Shown here: positions 45,866 to 54,025 of the stretch, piece after piece
Layout: the number at the start of each line of letters is the position of its first letter
How positions within the stretch are numbered: position 1 is the first letter of the stretch
Origin: Mameliella sp. CS4
GTDB taxonomy: Bacteria > Pseudomonadota > Alphaproteobacteria > Rhodobacterales > Rhodobacteraceae
Length of the DNA stretch: 64,000 nucleotides
Assembly (NCBI RefSeq): GCF_019392335.1
Contig: NZ_JAHXRQ010000002.1
Location: 310,001-374,000 of the forward strand
Direction of reading: 5' to 3'
Translations under genes and position numbers: made by a program
The notes under the pieces: model-generated
What the model saw: the letters and a program-made list of their open reading frames with translations, nothing else
Databases searched by the model: none
Told to the model about the DNA's origin: nothing

Positions 45866-46611
45866 GTCTCATCCCCCAGGTAGGCTTCGCGCACCGCCGG
45901 GTCGCGCCGGATTTCCTCGACCGTGCCGCTGGCGATCACCCGGCCATAGACCAGCACGCTGATCCGGTCGGCCAGCGCAAAGACCGCGTCCATGTCATGT
46001 TCCACAAGCAGGATCGGCGCCTGTGACCGCAGTTCGTCGAGAAAGCCGGTCAGCCGGGCCGAGCCTTCGGTGCCCAGCCCCGCCATCGGTTCGTCCATGA
46101 CAAAGGCACGCGGCTCCAGCGTCAGCGCCACCGCGACTTCCAGTTGCCGCCGCTGCCCGTGGGACAGCTCTGCGGTGCGCATCGCCCGTTGGTCGAGAAG
46201 CCCGACCCGCTCCAGCGCCGCCTCGGCGCGGTCCCGGATCGCGGTGTCGCGCAGCACCGGGCGGACCATGCCAAAGGGCCGCCCGAAGGCGCCAAGAGCC
46301 CCCAGAGCGGCGTTCTGCAGGACGGTGTCCTCCATCGCCAACTGACTGATCTGAAAGGTTCTTGCCAGCCCGGCGCGGGCGCGGGCCTGCACCGGCAGGC
46401 CGGTGACGTCCTTGCCGCCCAGCAGCACCTGCCCGGCATCCGGGGTCAGCGCGCCGCTGATCTGCCCGATCAGCGTCGATTTTCCGGCCCCGTTCGGACC
46501 GATGATGGCGTGGATCTCTCCCGCGCGCAGCGAGATCGAGACGTCATCCGTCGCCTGCAAGGCGCCGAAGGCCTTGCGCAGGCCCTTCGTTTCCAGAACC
46601 GCCTTAGCCAT
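45862..46611 (-). CDS. livG: Branched-chain-type ABC importer ATPase LivG
   Basis: 249-residue ATPase: GPNGAGKSTLIGQISG (Walker A), GLARTFQISQLAMEDTVLQN, LSHGQRRQLEVAVAL (signature) and FVMDEPMAGL (Walker B), LVEHDMDAVFALADRI. Overlaps livM by 8 nt and livF by 4 nt. The cassette may carry branched-chain amino acids, amides, urea or short-chain acids; the binding protein decides. Confidence 0.92.
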   Translation of the reverse strand: MAKAVLETKGLRKAFGALQATDDVSISLRAGEIHAIIGPNGAGKSTLIGQISGALTPDAGQVLLGGKDVTGLPVQARARAGLARTFQISQLAMEDTVLQNAALGALGAFGRPFGMVRPVLRDTAIRDRAEAALERVGLLDQRAMRTAELSHGQRRQLEVAVALTLEPRAFVMDEPMAGLGTEGSARLTGFLDELRSQAPILLVEHDMDAVFALADRISVLVYGRVIASGTVEEIRRDPAVREAYLGDET

Positions 46612-47587
46612 GCGCCCGCGCCTTTCCGGCGATCAACCCGATGACGCCGCCGCGACCGAACAGCACGATGACCAGCAGCAGCAGGCCAAACCAGATGTGC
46701 CAATAGTCGGACCAGCCGCCGATGTAATGCTCCAGCACCACGAAAAGACAGGCGCCGACCACCGGGCCAAAGAGCCGCGCGGTGCCGCCGATGATGATGA
46801 AGACGATGAATTCGCCCGACAGCTGCCAGCTGAACATGGTGGGCGAGACAAAGCGGTTGAGGTCCGCGAAAAGCGCCCCGGCCAGCCCGGTGATGGCGCC
46901 CGAGATCGTGAAGGCGACAAGGCGCAGGCGGAACGGGTCCAGGCCCACGGCACGCACCCGCTCGGGCACCTGCCGCGCGGCGTTCAGCGCGAGGCCGAAA
47001 CGAGAGCGCGCCAAGGCTCCGTTGAACCCCAGCGCCAGCACCAGCGCCGCCAGGCAGAGGCCGTAGAACTGGATCGGGACCAGCGTGTTCAGGCCCGGGA
47101 AATCGTTGCGGACGTAAATCGACATGCCGTCCTCGCCGCCGTAGGCCGACCAGGAGATCGCGAAATAGTAGAACATCTGCCCGAAGGCGAGCGTGATCAT
47201 GATGAAATAGACGCCGCTGGTGCGCAACGACAGAAGGCCGATGACCAGGGCTGCCAGCGCCGAGGCGATCACCGCCACCAGCCAGATCATCGGCATGGAC
47301 TTGGTGCCCTCGATCAGGAATGGCGCCTCCATCAGGGGCATGTAGTTCTGCGCATGAAAGGCCAGGATGCCCATCGCGTAACCGCCGATGCCGAAAAACA
47401 CCGCGTGGCCGAGGCTGACCAGCCCGCCGATCCCCAGCGCGATGTTCAACCCCACCGCCGCCAGCGACAGGATCACGGCGCGGGTGGCCAGCGTGATGGT
47501 AAAGGGCTCTTCGGCCAGATGCGCGTAAAGGGGCAGGGCGATCAGCCCAGCGAGGACGGCCAGATTGAACAGGGTTTCGCGGGTCAT
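46604..47587 (-). CDS. livM: Branched-chain-type ABC importer permease LivM
   Basis: 327-residue permease with about 8-10 helices; GLNIALGIGGLVSLGHAVFFGIGGYA and NAARQVPERVRAVGLDPFRLRLVAF are family motifs. ATG at 47587 follows GAGGAAAG; a longer frame runs into repeat sequence and is rejected. Separated from livH by 121 nt that hold a family B repeat. Confidence 0.92.
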   Translation of the reverse strand: MTRETLFNLAVLAGLIALPLYAHLAEEPFTITLATRAVILSLAAVGLNIALGIGGLVSLGHAVFFGIGGYAMGILAFHAQNYMPLMEAPFLIEGTKSMPMIWLVAVIASALAALVIGLLSLRTSGVYFIMITLAFGQMFYYFAISWSAYGGEDGMSIYVRNDFPGLNTLVPIQFYGLCLAALVLALGFNGALARSRFGLALNAARQVPERVRAVGLDPFRLRLVAFTISGAITGLAGALFADLNRFVSPTMFSWQLSGEFIVFIIIGGTARLFGPVVGACLFVVLEHYIGGWSDYWHIWFGLLLLVIVLFGRGGVIGLIAGKARAHG

Positions 47588-47630
47588 GACACTTTCCTCG
47601 CCTCGGCGCGGGATGGCCTGCGCCGGAGCG

Positions 47631-47677
47631 GGGGCCAGCCCCCGCACCCCCGGATTATTTCAGGCCCAAAGAAACAC
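47631..47677 (-). repeat. Intergenic repeat family B, copy 2
   Basis: On the minus strand begins GTGTTTCTTTGGGCC like the copy at 27735, followed by an AT-rich stretch and a GGGGGTGCGGGGGC / GCCCC hairpin. Lies between livH and livM inside the operon. Confidence 0.65.
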
Positions 47678-47708
47678 GGGGGTCGACAAGGGCGGAAAGG
47701 CCGGGACG

Positions 47709-48629
47709 TCATGCGCGTGCTCCGAACAGGCCTGTCGGACGCCAGAGCAGCACACCGGCCATCAGGATGTAGATTGCCATAGACGAGAGCGAGGCCCCGG
47801 TCTGCGTGGCCGCTGCGGGCGCCATGAAAAGCTTGAAGACTTCCGGCAGAAAGACCGACCCCAGCGTCTCTGTCAGACCCACCAGAAGCGCCCCCACGAG
47901 CGCGCCCTTGATCGACCCGATACCGCCGATGACGATGGTCACGAAGGCGAGGATCAGCACCGGCTCTCCCATACCCACCTGCACCGACTGGATCGCGCCG
48001 ACCAATGCGCCGGCCAGCCCGGCCAGGGCGGCGCCAAGGGCAAAGATGAAGGTATACAGCCGGTCAATATCGACACCCAGCGCGGCAATCATCTCTCGGT
48101 CGTTTTCGCCGGCGCGGATCTGGATCCCGATCCGCGTGCGCGCGATCAACCAAAAGAGACCTGCCGCCACGGCGAGACCGGCGAGGATCAGCGTCAGGCG
48201 GTACAGCGGATACTCGATGCCGCCGGGCAGGGTCACGGGGCCAGAGAGCGCGGCGGGCACGTCGAGGTAGAGCGGGAAAGACCCGAAGACCCAGCGTGTG
48301 CCCTCGGAAAAGACCAGGATCAGCGCAAAGGTGGCCAGCACCTGGTCCAGGTGGTCGCGATCATAAAGCCGTCGGATGACCACAAGTTCGATCAGCGCGC
48401 CCGCCGCCGCCGCGCCTGCCAGCGCCGCCACCAGCCCCAAGGCGAAAGATCCGGTCGCTGCCGCGACCGCCGCGGCACAGAAGGCGCCCACCATGTAAAG
48501 AGAGCCATGCGCCAGGTTGATCAGCCCCATGACACCGAAGATCAGCGTCAGGCCGGCGGCCATCAGGAACAGCATGATGCCGGATTGCAGACCGTTCAGG
48601 ATCTGCTCGGCAATGAGGATAAGCGACAT
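47709..48629 (-). CDS. livH: Branched-chain-type ABC importer permease LivH
   Basis: 306-residue permease: LILIAEQILNGLQSGIMLFLMAAGLTLIFGVMGLINLAHGSLYMVGA is the standard LivH start; RAGENDREMIAALGVDIDRLYTFIFALGAALAGLAG is the inter-domain motif. Follows the binding protein gene by 98 nt with a hairpin in the gap. Confidence 0.93.
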   Translation of the reverse strand: MSLILIAEQILNGLQSGIMLFLMAAGLTLIFGVMGLINLAHGSLYMVGAFCAAAVAAATGSFALGLVAALAGAAAAGALIELVVIRRLYDRDHLDQVLATFALILVFSEGTRWVFGSFPLYLDVPAALSGPVTLPGGIEYPLYRLTLILAGLAVAAGLFWLIARTRIGIQIRAGENDREMIAALGVDIDRLYTFIFALGAALAGLAGALVGAIQSVQVGMGEPVLILAFVTIVIGGIGSIKGALVGALLVGLTETLGSVFLPEVFKLFMAPAAATQTGASLSSMAIYILMAGVLLWRPTGLFGARA

Positions 48630-48691
48630 CGGGAGGGGTGGCCTTTCGCGTCGGACCCGGGCAGGGCATTCCGAAGAAAGCCCCGCCCCGG

Positions 48692-48719
48692 AAAAGGGGG
48701 GGCGGCCGTGCGCCGCCCC
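48692..48719 (-). terminator. Attenuator-like hairpin after the binding-protein gene
   Basis: Stem GGGGCGGC / GCCGCCCC (48699-48706 with 48712-48719) and, read leftward, CCCTTTTCC after it. Would lower permease/ATPase expression relative to the binding protein. Confidence 0.5.
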
Positions 48720-48727
48720 GCGCGTCC

Positions 48728-49864
48728 TTACATCTTGCAGTCGGCGCCGTAGGCGTCGGTGTGGTCGGTTGCGGCGGTGCCGATGATCCTGTTGGTCACG
48801 ACGTCACCTTCCTTGACCACTTCGCGCATGTAGATGGTCTGAATCGGGTGATGGTTGGCGCCGAATTTGAACGCCCCCCGGACCGACTGGATGTCCGCCG
48901 CTTCCAGCGCCGCGCGGAAGGCATCCGCATCCGAAACATCCGCTTTCTCGGCGGCCGAGACCAGCAGCAGCCCGGTGTCGAACCCCTGTGCCGCGTAGAG
49001 CGAGGGCAACCGATCGTATTTGGCGACAAAGGACTCGACGAATTCCGCGTTGCCCGGAACGTCCAGGTCCTTGGACCAGTGAGCGGTGTTCTTCACCCCC
49101 AGCGCGGCTTCGCCGATGGCCCCCAGGATGCCCTGGTCAAAGGAAAAGGCCGGACCCATCACCGGTTTCTCTGCACCTGAACCTGCGTATTGCTTCATGA
49201 AGGAGATGCCCATGCCACCGGGCAGGAAGTAATAGACCATATCCGCATCCGAAGCCTTCACCTGGGCGATCTCGGCGGCATAGTCGGTCTGGCCCAGCTT
49301 GGTATAGACCTCTTCGCTGACCTCGCCCTTGAAGAAGCGCTTGAAGCCCGCGATCATGTCCTTGCCCGCCGGGTAGTTCGGCGCCATCAGGAAGACCTTG
49401 CCGATGCCGTTCTCCGACGCCCAGGCGCCGGCCGCCTCGTTGAAGGCGTCATTCTGCCAGGCCACGTTGAAATAGTTCTTGTTGCAGCCCCGACCGGCCA
49501 GCTGCGACGGCCCGGCGTTGGGCGAGAGGTAGAACTTGCCCTGTGCGGTCACCGAGGGCACCACCGCCATCGCCAGGTTCGACCAGATGATGCCGGTCAG
49601 CACGTCCACCTTTTCCGACTGGACCAGCTTGTCGGCCAGCTGCACGGCAACGTCCGGTTTGCGCTGGTCGTCCTCGATCACCACCTCGATGTCGGTGCGT
49701 CCCGATTGTTCGATTGCCAGCATGAACCCGTCGCGCACGTCGATGCCAAGGCCTGCGCCCCCACCGGAAAGCGTTGTGATCATGCCGACCTTGACCTCGG
49801 CCGAAGCCATGCCTGCCAGGGCCGCGCAGAGCGCGCCACCCAGAGCCAGAGTCCTGAATTTCAT
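48728..49864 (-). CDS. ABC importer substrate-binding protein, LivJ/Leu-Ile-Val-binding family
   Basis: 378-residue periplasmic protein with signal peptide (MKFRTLALGGALCAALAGMASA) and Peripla_BP_6 fold: VKVGMITTLSGGGAGLGIDVRDGFMLAIEQ, VDVLTGIIWSNLAMAVVP, LMAPNYPAGKDMIAGFKRFFKGE. A Cys pair (GRGCNKNYF and DCKM at the end) may form a disulfide. Ligand not predictable; amino acids, amides or aromatic acids are all possible. Preceded by a stand-alone RAM-domain gene. Confidence 0.9.
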   Translation of the reverse strand: MKFRTLALGGALCAALAGMASAEVKVGMITTLSGGGAGLGIDVRDGFMLAIEQSGRTDIEVVIEDDQRKPDVAVQLADKLVQSEKVDVLTGIIWSNLAMAVVPSVTAQGKFYLSPNAGPSQLAGRGCNKNYFNVAWQNDAFNEAAGAWASENGIGKVFLMAPNYPAGKDMIAGFKRFFKGEVSEEVYTKLGQTDYAAEIAQVKASDADMVYYFLPGGMGISFMKQYAGSGAEKPVMGPAFSFDQGILGAIGEAALGVKNTAHWSKDLDVPGNAEFVESFVAKYDRLPSLYAAQGFDTGLLLVSAAEKADVSDADAFRAALEAADIQSVRGAFKFGANHHPIQTIYMREVVKEGDVVTNRIIGTAATDHTDAYGADCKM

Positions 49865-49888
49865 GTCATCCTCCCTGATGCCAGTAGT

Positions 49889-50125
49889 CTAGAACGCGCG
49901 GAACGTCAGTGTCGTCAGCGTGCGTTCGATCCCGTCGATGTCCAGCAGGTTGTCGTTGATGAATTTGCCCGTATCCTCTTCCTTCGGAATGTAGATCTTG
50001 AGGAGCAGGTCATACTCGCCGCTGGTCGAGTAAAGTTCGGAATGGATTTCGCGCAGGGCGATGTCGGCGGCCACGCGATACGCGGTGCCGGGGCGGCATC
50101 GGATCTGGACGAATACGCAGTTCAT
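49889..50125 (-). CDS. Stand-alone Lrp/AsnC ligand-binding (RAM) domain protein
   Basis: 78-residue protein made only of the Lrp/AsnC C-terminal ligand-binding domain: VQIRCRPGTAYRVAADIA, ELYSTSGEYDLLLKIYIPKEEDTGKFINDNLLDIDGIERTLT with the Gly-Asp/Glu-Tyr-Asp turn. No DNA-binding domain. Family members bind amino acids and can modulate full-length Lrp proteins. First gene of the transcript, 24 nt ahead of the binding protein gene, so likely linked to the substrate of the transporter. Confidence 0.87.
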   Translation of the reverse strand: MNCVFVQIRCRPGTAYRVAADIALREIHSELYSTSGEYDLLLKIYIPKEEDTGKFINDNLLDIDGIERTLTTLTFRAF

Positions 50126-50255
50126 GGAACCCTCCCTTCCGGTCGTGCCCCGACTAGACCCGATATCGCGCCATGATTCCAGCCCTTTGACAGGCTCTTG
50201 CGCGGAACTCTTTGCGCGGCGACAGTGTCAGGGATATCTGCAGGGGAGAAAGCCA

Positions 50256-51041
50256 GTGACCGAACAACTTGCAGGGGGTGCGGTGTTCCCGGACCTGCGC
50301 GGCGCGTCGGTCTTCATCACCGGCGGCGGTGCGGGGATCGGGGCCGCGCTGACCGAGGCGTTCCTTGAACAGGGCGCCCGGGTGGCCTTTTGCCAGCGCT
50401 CGGATGTTACGGTCTTCTGTGACCGGATGGAAACACGGCATGGCAACCGCCCGCTTTTCCTGCAGTGCGATGTCACGGACGAACCTGCGCTACGCGCCGC
50501 GATGGCAGAGGCGGCCAGCCGACACGGCCCGATCACCGTGCTGGTCAACAATGCCGCCAACGACACCCGACACGACACGCTGGAAATCAGTTCGGACGAG
50601 TGGGATGACCTGATCGCGGTGAACCTGAAAAGCTATTTCCTGACCACCCAGATTGCCGTGCCCGGGATGATGGAGGCGGGCGGCGGGACCATCGTCAATT
50701 TCAGCTCGATCAGCTACATGCTGGGCATGGCAGAGATGACGGCCTATACCACCGCCAACGGCGGGATCACCGCCATGACACGGGGCCATGCGCGGGAATT
50801 CGGTCGCGACGGCATCCGCGTCAACGCTGTGGCGCCGGGATGGGTTCTGACGGACCGCCAGATGCGGCTCTGGGCTTCGCCCGAGGCGTTGGACGATTTC
50901 CTGACCAAGCAGTGCCTTGGCCGTCACCTGGACCCGGCGGACCTGGCCGGGCCCGTGCTGTTCCTGGCCTCCCGGGCCAGTGCCATGATTACCGGACAAT
51001 GCCTTGCCGTGGATGGCGGGGTTGTCACCACCGCCGCCTGA
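50256..51041 (+). CDS. SDR oxidoreductase, sugar 1-dehydrogenase-like
   Basis: 261-residue short-chain dehydrogenase: cofactor motif TGGGAGIGAALTEAF, NNAAND, catalytic Ser in NFSSISYM and Tyr in TAYTTANGG. The Lys normally 4 residues after this Tyr is Asn (codon AAC). The tail APGWVLTDRQMRLW resembles bacterial galactose/arabinose 1-dehydrogenases. GTG start at 50256 follows CAGGGGAG. It is co-transcribed with a lactonase gene (10 nt apart), which fits aldose oxidation to lactone then acid, though activity is doubtful without the Lys. Confidence 0.85.
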   Translation: MTEQLAGGAVFPDLRGASVFITGGGAGIGAALTEAFLEQGARVAFCQRSDVTVFCDRMETRHGNRPLFLQCDVTDEPALRAAMAEAASRHGPITVLVNNAANDTRHDTLEISSDEWDDLIAVNLKSYFLTTQIAVPGMMEAGGGTIVNFSSISYMLGMAEMTAYTTANGGITAMTRGHAREFGRDGIRVNAVAPGWVLTDRQMRLWASPEALDDFLTKQCLGRHLDPADLAGPVLFLASRASAMITGQCLAVDGGVVTTAA

Positions 51042-51051
51042 AGGACCACAG

Positions 51052-51903
51052 ATGACCCAGCCCAAGACACTTTCCGCAACCCGCTGCACCCTTGGCGAAG
51101 GGGCGCTTTGGCACCCGGATCGGGGCAGCTTCCTGTGGTTCGATATCCTGGGTCACCGGTTGTACGAGCACGACGGCCAAGAGGAACGTCACTGGCAGTT
51201 CGACCGCGCGGTTTCGGCAGCGGGCCTCGTGGAGGCCAACCGCCTGCTGATCGCCTCTGAACGGGACCTGTTCCTTTTCGACCTCGACAGCGCATCCGAG
51301 AGCCGTCTGTGCGATCTTGAGGCTGATAACCCGGTGACACGGTCGAACGATGGCCGCGCCGACCCGCAGGGCGGGTTCTGGATCGGGACGATGGGGTATG
51401 CCGGCGAAAAGGGGGCCGGGGCGATCTATCGGTGGCACAAGGGGGAGTTGCGCAGGCTATATGCCGAGGTCAGCATCCCCAACGCGATCTGTTTTGCCCC
51501 GGATGGCGGGCACGCCTATTTCACAGATACGCCGACCGGGGTGATCCGCCGCGTCGCGCTGGATGCCGAAGGGTGGCCGGAGGGCGAGCCGGAGGATTGG
51601 CTGGACCTGCGCCCCGAAGGGCTGAACCCCGATGGCGCGGTGACGGACGCGGACGGCAACCTCTGGAATGCGCAATGGGAGGCGAGCCGGGTGGCCTGCT
51701 ATGCGCCGGACGGGCGTTTCCTGCGCGCCGTCGCCCTGCCCACGCCGCAGACCACCTGCCCGGCCTTCGGCGGGGCGGACCTCAGCCGGCTGATGGTCAC
51801 CTCCGCCGCCGAGGGCCGCCCGGCCGAGGATCGCGCCGCCGGAAATACCTTTGTCTTTGAAACCGACGCCCGAGGCCGGGCGGAACCTCGCGTTCTTGTC
51901 TGA
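51052..51903 (+). CDS. SMP-30/gluconolactonase family sugar lactonase
   Basis: 283-residue lactonase-like beta-propeller: CTLGEGALWHPDRGSFLWFDILG (metal-ligand Glu), RSNDGRADPQGGFWIGTMG (Asn-Asp ligand), SIPNAICFAPDGGHAYFTDT and NPDGAVTDADGNLWNAQW. This is the sugar-lactone (L-arabinono/glucono-lactonase) branch, shorter than the protein at 26749. It follows the SDR gene closely and would open the lactone that dehydrogenase makes. A family A palindrome begins just after its stop. Confidence 0.9.
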   Translation: MTQPKTLSATRCTLGEGALWHPDRGSFLWFDILGHRLYEHDGQEERHWQFDRAVSAAGLVEANRLLIASERDLFLFDLDSASESRLCDLEADNPVTRSNDGRADPQGGFWIGTMGYAGEKGAGAIYRWHKGELRRLYAEVSIPNAICFAPDGGHAYFTDTPTGVIRRVALDAEGWPEGEPEDWLDLRPEGLNPDGAVTDADGNLWNAQWEASRVACYAPDGRFLRAVALPTPQTTCPAFGGADLSRLMVTSAAEGRPAEDRAAGNTFVFETDARGRAEPRVLV

Positions 51904-51905
51904 CC

Positions 51906-51930
51906 CAGTCCCGGGCCTGCCCCGGGACCT
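51906..51930 (+). repeat. Palindromic repeat family A, solo copy
   Basis: CAGTCCCGGGCCTGCCCCGG... ending GGGACCT; stem GTCCCGGG / CCCGGGAC, loop CCTGC (one base from the other copies). Immediately follows the lactonase stop codon; no nuclease gene beside it. Confidence 0.8.
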
Positions 51931-51960
51931 CCGGTGCCGACCGTCTACAGGGAAATGCCC

Positions 51961-52458
51961 ATGTCCAGCTCCATCCATCGCGACCAGCTTCGCCCCGGTG
52001 AAACCCTTGCCGAGTTTCCTCCAGCAACCGATGCGGGCCTGCGGTTCATCGGCCGGATCGAGACACCCTTTCAGGTCCGTGCCGATTGCCCCCGCCAGGG
52101 CGACCCGGAGGAAGGCCCCGACTGCACCGTGACGCTCGACCCGGTCTATGCCCCCGCGCTCGACGGGATCGAGCAGTTCGAGTTCATCGAGTTGCTCTAT
52201 TGGCTGCACGAGGCGCGGCGCGACCTGGTGACACAAAGCCCCAAGGCGGACGGAAAGACACGCGGCACCTTTTCCCTGCGCAGTCCGTTGCGGCCCAATC
52301 CCATCGGAACCAGCATCGTCCGGCTGATAGGGCGCGACGGGGCCCGGCTGACCGTGCGGGGACTGGATTGCCTCACCGGGACGCCGCTGCTTGACGTAAA
52401 GCCCTACCGGTGTTCCTTTGCGGTCCAGGCGCGGGCAAAGCCGGGTGTCTCAACCTGA
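51961..52458 (+). CDS. trmO: tRNA (N6-threonylcarbamoyladenosine37-N6)-methyltransferase TrmO family
   Basis: 165-residue protein of the TsaA/TrmO (VirR/YaeB) fold: FIGRIETPFQVRADCPRQG, QFEFIELLYWLHEARRDLV, GTFSLRSPLRPNPIGTSIVRL and LDCLTGTPLLDVKPY. Transfers methyl from SAM to t6A37 in certain tRNAs. Start ATG 51961 fits AGGGA. Its end overlaps the convergent matB end by 9 nt. Confidence 0.88.
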   Translation: MSSSIHRDQLRPGETLAEFPPATDAGLRFIGRIETPFQVRADCPRQGDPEEGPDCTVTLDPVYAPALDGIEQFEFIELLYWLHEARRDLVTQSPKADGKTRGTFSLRSPLRPNPIGTSIVRLIGRDGARLTVRGLDCLTGTPLLDVKPYRCSFAVQARAKPGVST

Positions 52459-53961
52459 GAAAATCCCCGCGAAACGCTCGCGCAGGGCCGCTTTCTGAAC
52501 CTTGCCCATGGTGTTGCGGGGCAGGGCGTCGATAAGTTCGATGTGCCGGGGGTGCTTGAACCGCGCCAGTTTCGCGGTGACCTCGGTGCCGATGGCGTCC
52601 AGGTCCGGCGCTGCCCCCGCCTCGGGCACGATGACCGCCACAGGCGTCTCGCCGAAATCCGGATGCGGCACGCCGACCACGGCGCTTTCCAGCACACCGG
52701 GCTGATCGTCCAGCAGTTCCTCGATCTCCTTGGGGTAGATGTTGAACCCGCCCGAAATGATCAGGTCCTTGCCGCGCCCGACGATGGTGACATAGCCGTC
52801 CTCGCTCATCTGGGCGAGGTCGCCGGTGATGAAAAACCCGTTGTCCCGCAGCTCCGCGGCGGTCTTGTCCGGCATTTGCCAATAGCCCTGAAAGACGTTC
52901 GGGCCCCGCACCTCCAGCATCCCGATCTCGCCCCGGGGCAGTTCGGTGCCGCCCTCGTCGCAGACCTTTGCCTCGACATCCGGCAGGGGCAGGCCCACGG
53001 TGCCCGCGCGGCGGTCGCCGTCATAGGGGTTCGAGGTGCTCATGTTGGTTTCGGTCATCCCGTAGCGTTCCAGGATGCGGTGCCCGGTGCGGGCCTCGAA
53101 CTGGCGGTGAGTCTCGGCCAAAAGGGGTGCGGAGCCGGAAATGAACAGCCGCATGTCGCCCGCGACATCGACGCCAAAGCGCGGGTTGTCCAGCAGGCGG
53201 GTATAGAAGGTCGGCACACCCATGAGGCTGGTCGCCTTCGGCATCCAGTCGATCAGCGCGTCCGCGTCGAATTTCGGAAAGAACACCATGGCACCGCCTG
53301 CCGCCAGCATCACGTTGGTCGCCACGAAGAGCCCGTGGGTGTGAAAGATCGGCAAGGCGTGCAACAGCACGTCGTCTTTGGAAAATCGCCAGAGGTCGAC
53401 CAGTGTCAGCGCGTTGGACAGCAGGTTGTCCTGGCTCAGCATGGCGCCCTTGGAGCGGCCCGTGGTGCCCGAGGTGTAGAGGAAGGCCGCGATGTCATCG
53501 CCTGCGCGCGGTTCGACGGGGGCCTCTTGGGGGGCGGCATCCGCCCGTTCGGCCAGCGTACCGGCCCCGTCCGGCCCCAAAGTCTCGCAATGGGCGCCGC
53601 AGCGCGCCGCGACCTCGCCCAGAATGCGGGCGTTCGCCGGGTCGCAGACCAGCACCCGCGCGCCGGAATTCTCGACGAAATAGGCCACCTCGTCGCCCGT
53701 ATAGCCGGTGTTCAGCGGTAGAAAGACCACCCCGGCCTGGATGCAGCCGAAAACCAGCGCCAGCGCGTCGGCGCATTTTTCAACCTGCAGGGCCAGCCGG
53801 TCGCCGGGTTCAAGGCCAAGCTCGCGCAGCGCCCCGGCGAACTGGGCCACGCGCGCGGTAAACCCGGCATAGCTGATCCGGGTGCCGTCCGGCAGATGCA
53901 GAAAGACCGAGCTGTTTGCGGTCTGATGACCGAGAAGCGTGTCGTAAAGCGGGTTGGACAT
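52450..53961 (-). CDS. matB: Malonyl-CoA synthase/acyl-CoA ligase family
   Basis: 503-residue adenylate-forming ligase: P-loop YTSGTTGRSKGAMLS, LPIFHTHGLFVATNVML, ERYGMTETNMSTSNPYDGDRRAGTVG, ITGDLAQM and RGKDLIISGGFNIYPKEIE, ending with NTMGKVQKAALRERF (catalytic Lys). The HTHGL and TNMSTSNPYDGDRR stretches are those of MatB, which makes malonyl-CoA from malonate. No malonate transporter or decarboxylase is adjacent, so physiological substrate is probable rather than certain. Confidence 0.88.
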   Translation of the reverse strand: MSNPLYDTLLGHQTANSSVFLHLPDGTRISYAGFTARVAQFAGALRELGLEPGDRLALQVEKCADALALVFGCIQAGVVFLPLNTGYTGDEVAYFVENSGARVLVCDPANARILGEVAARCGAHCETLGPDGAGTLAERADAAPQEAPVEPRAGDDIAAFLYTSGTTGRSKGAMLSQDNLLSNALTLVDLWRFSKDDVLLHALPIFHTHGLFVATNVMLAAGGAMVFFPKFDADALIDWMPKATSLMGVPTFYTRLLDNPRFGVDVAGDMRLFISGSAPLLAETHRQFEARTGHRILERYGMTETNMSTSNPYDGDRRAGTVGLPLPDVEAKVCDEGGTELPRGEIGMLEVRGPNVFQGYWQMPDKTAAELRDNGFFITGDLAQMSEDGYVTIVGRGKDLIISGGFNIYPKEIEELLDDQPGVLESAVVGVPHPDFGETPVAVIVPEAGAAPDLDAIGTEVTAKLARFKHPRHIELIDALPRNTMGKVQKAALRERFAGIFSG

Positions 53962-54025
53962 GGGGCTCTCCTGCTGCGCTGGCCCTTTGTGTTTAAACGC
54001 AGCTTGCGCAGGGGGTAAAGCGTGC

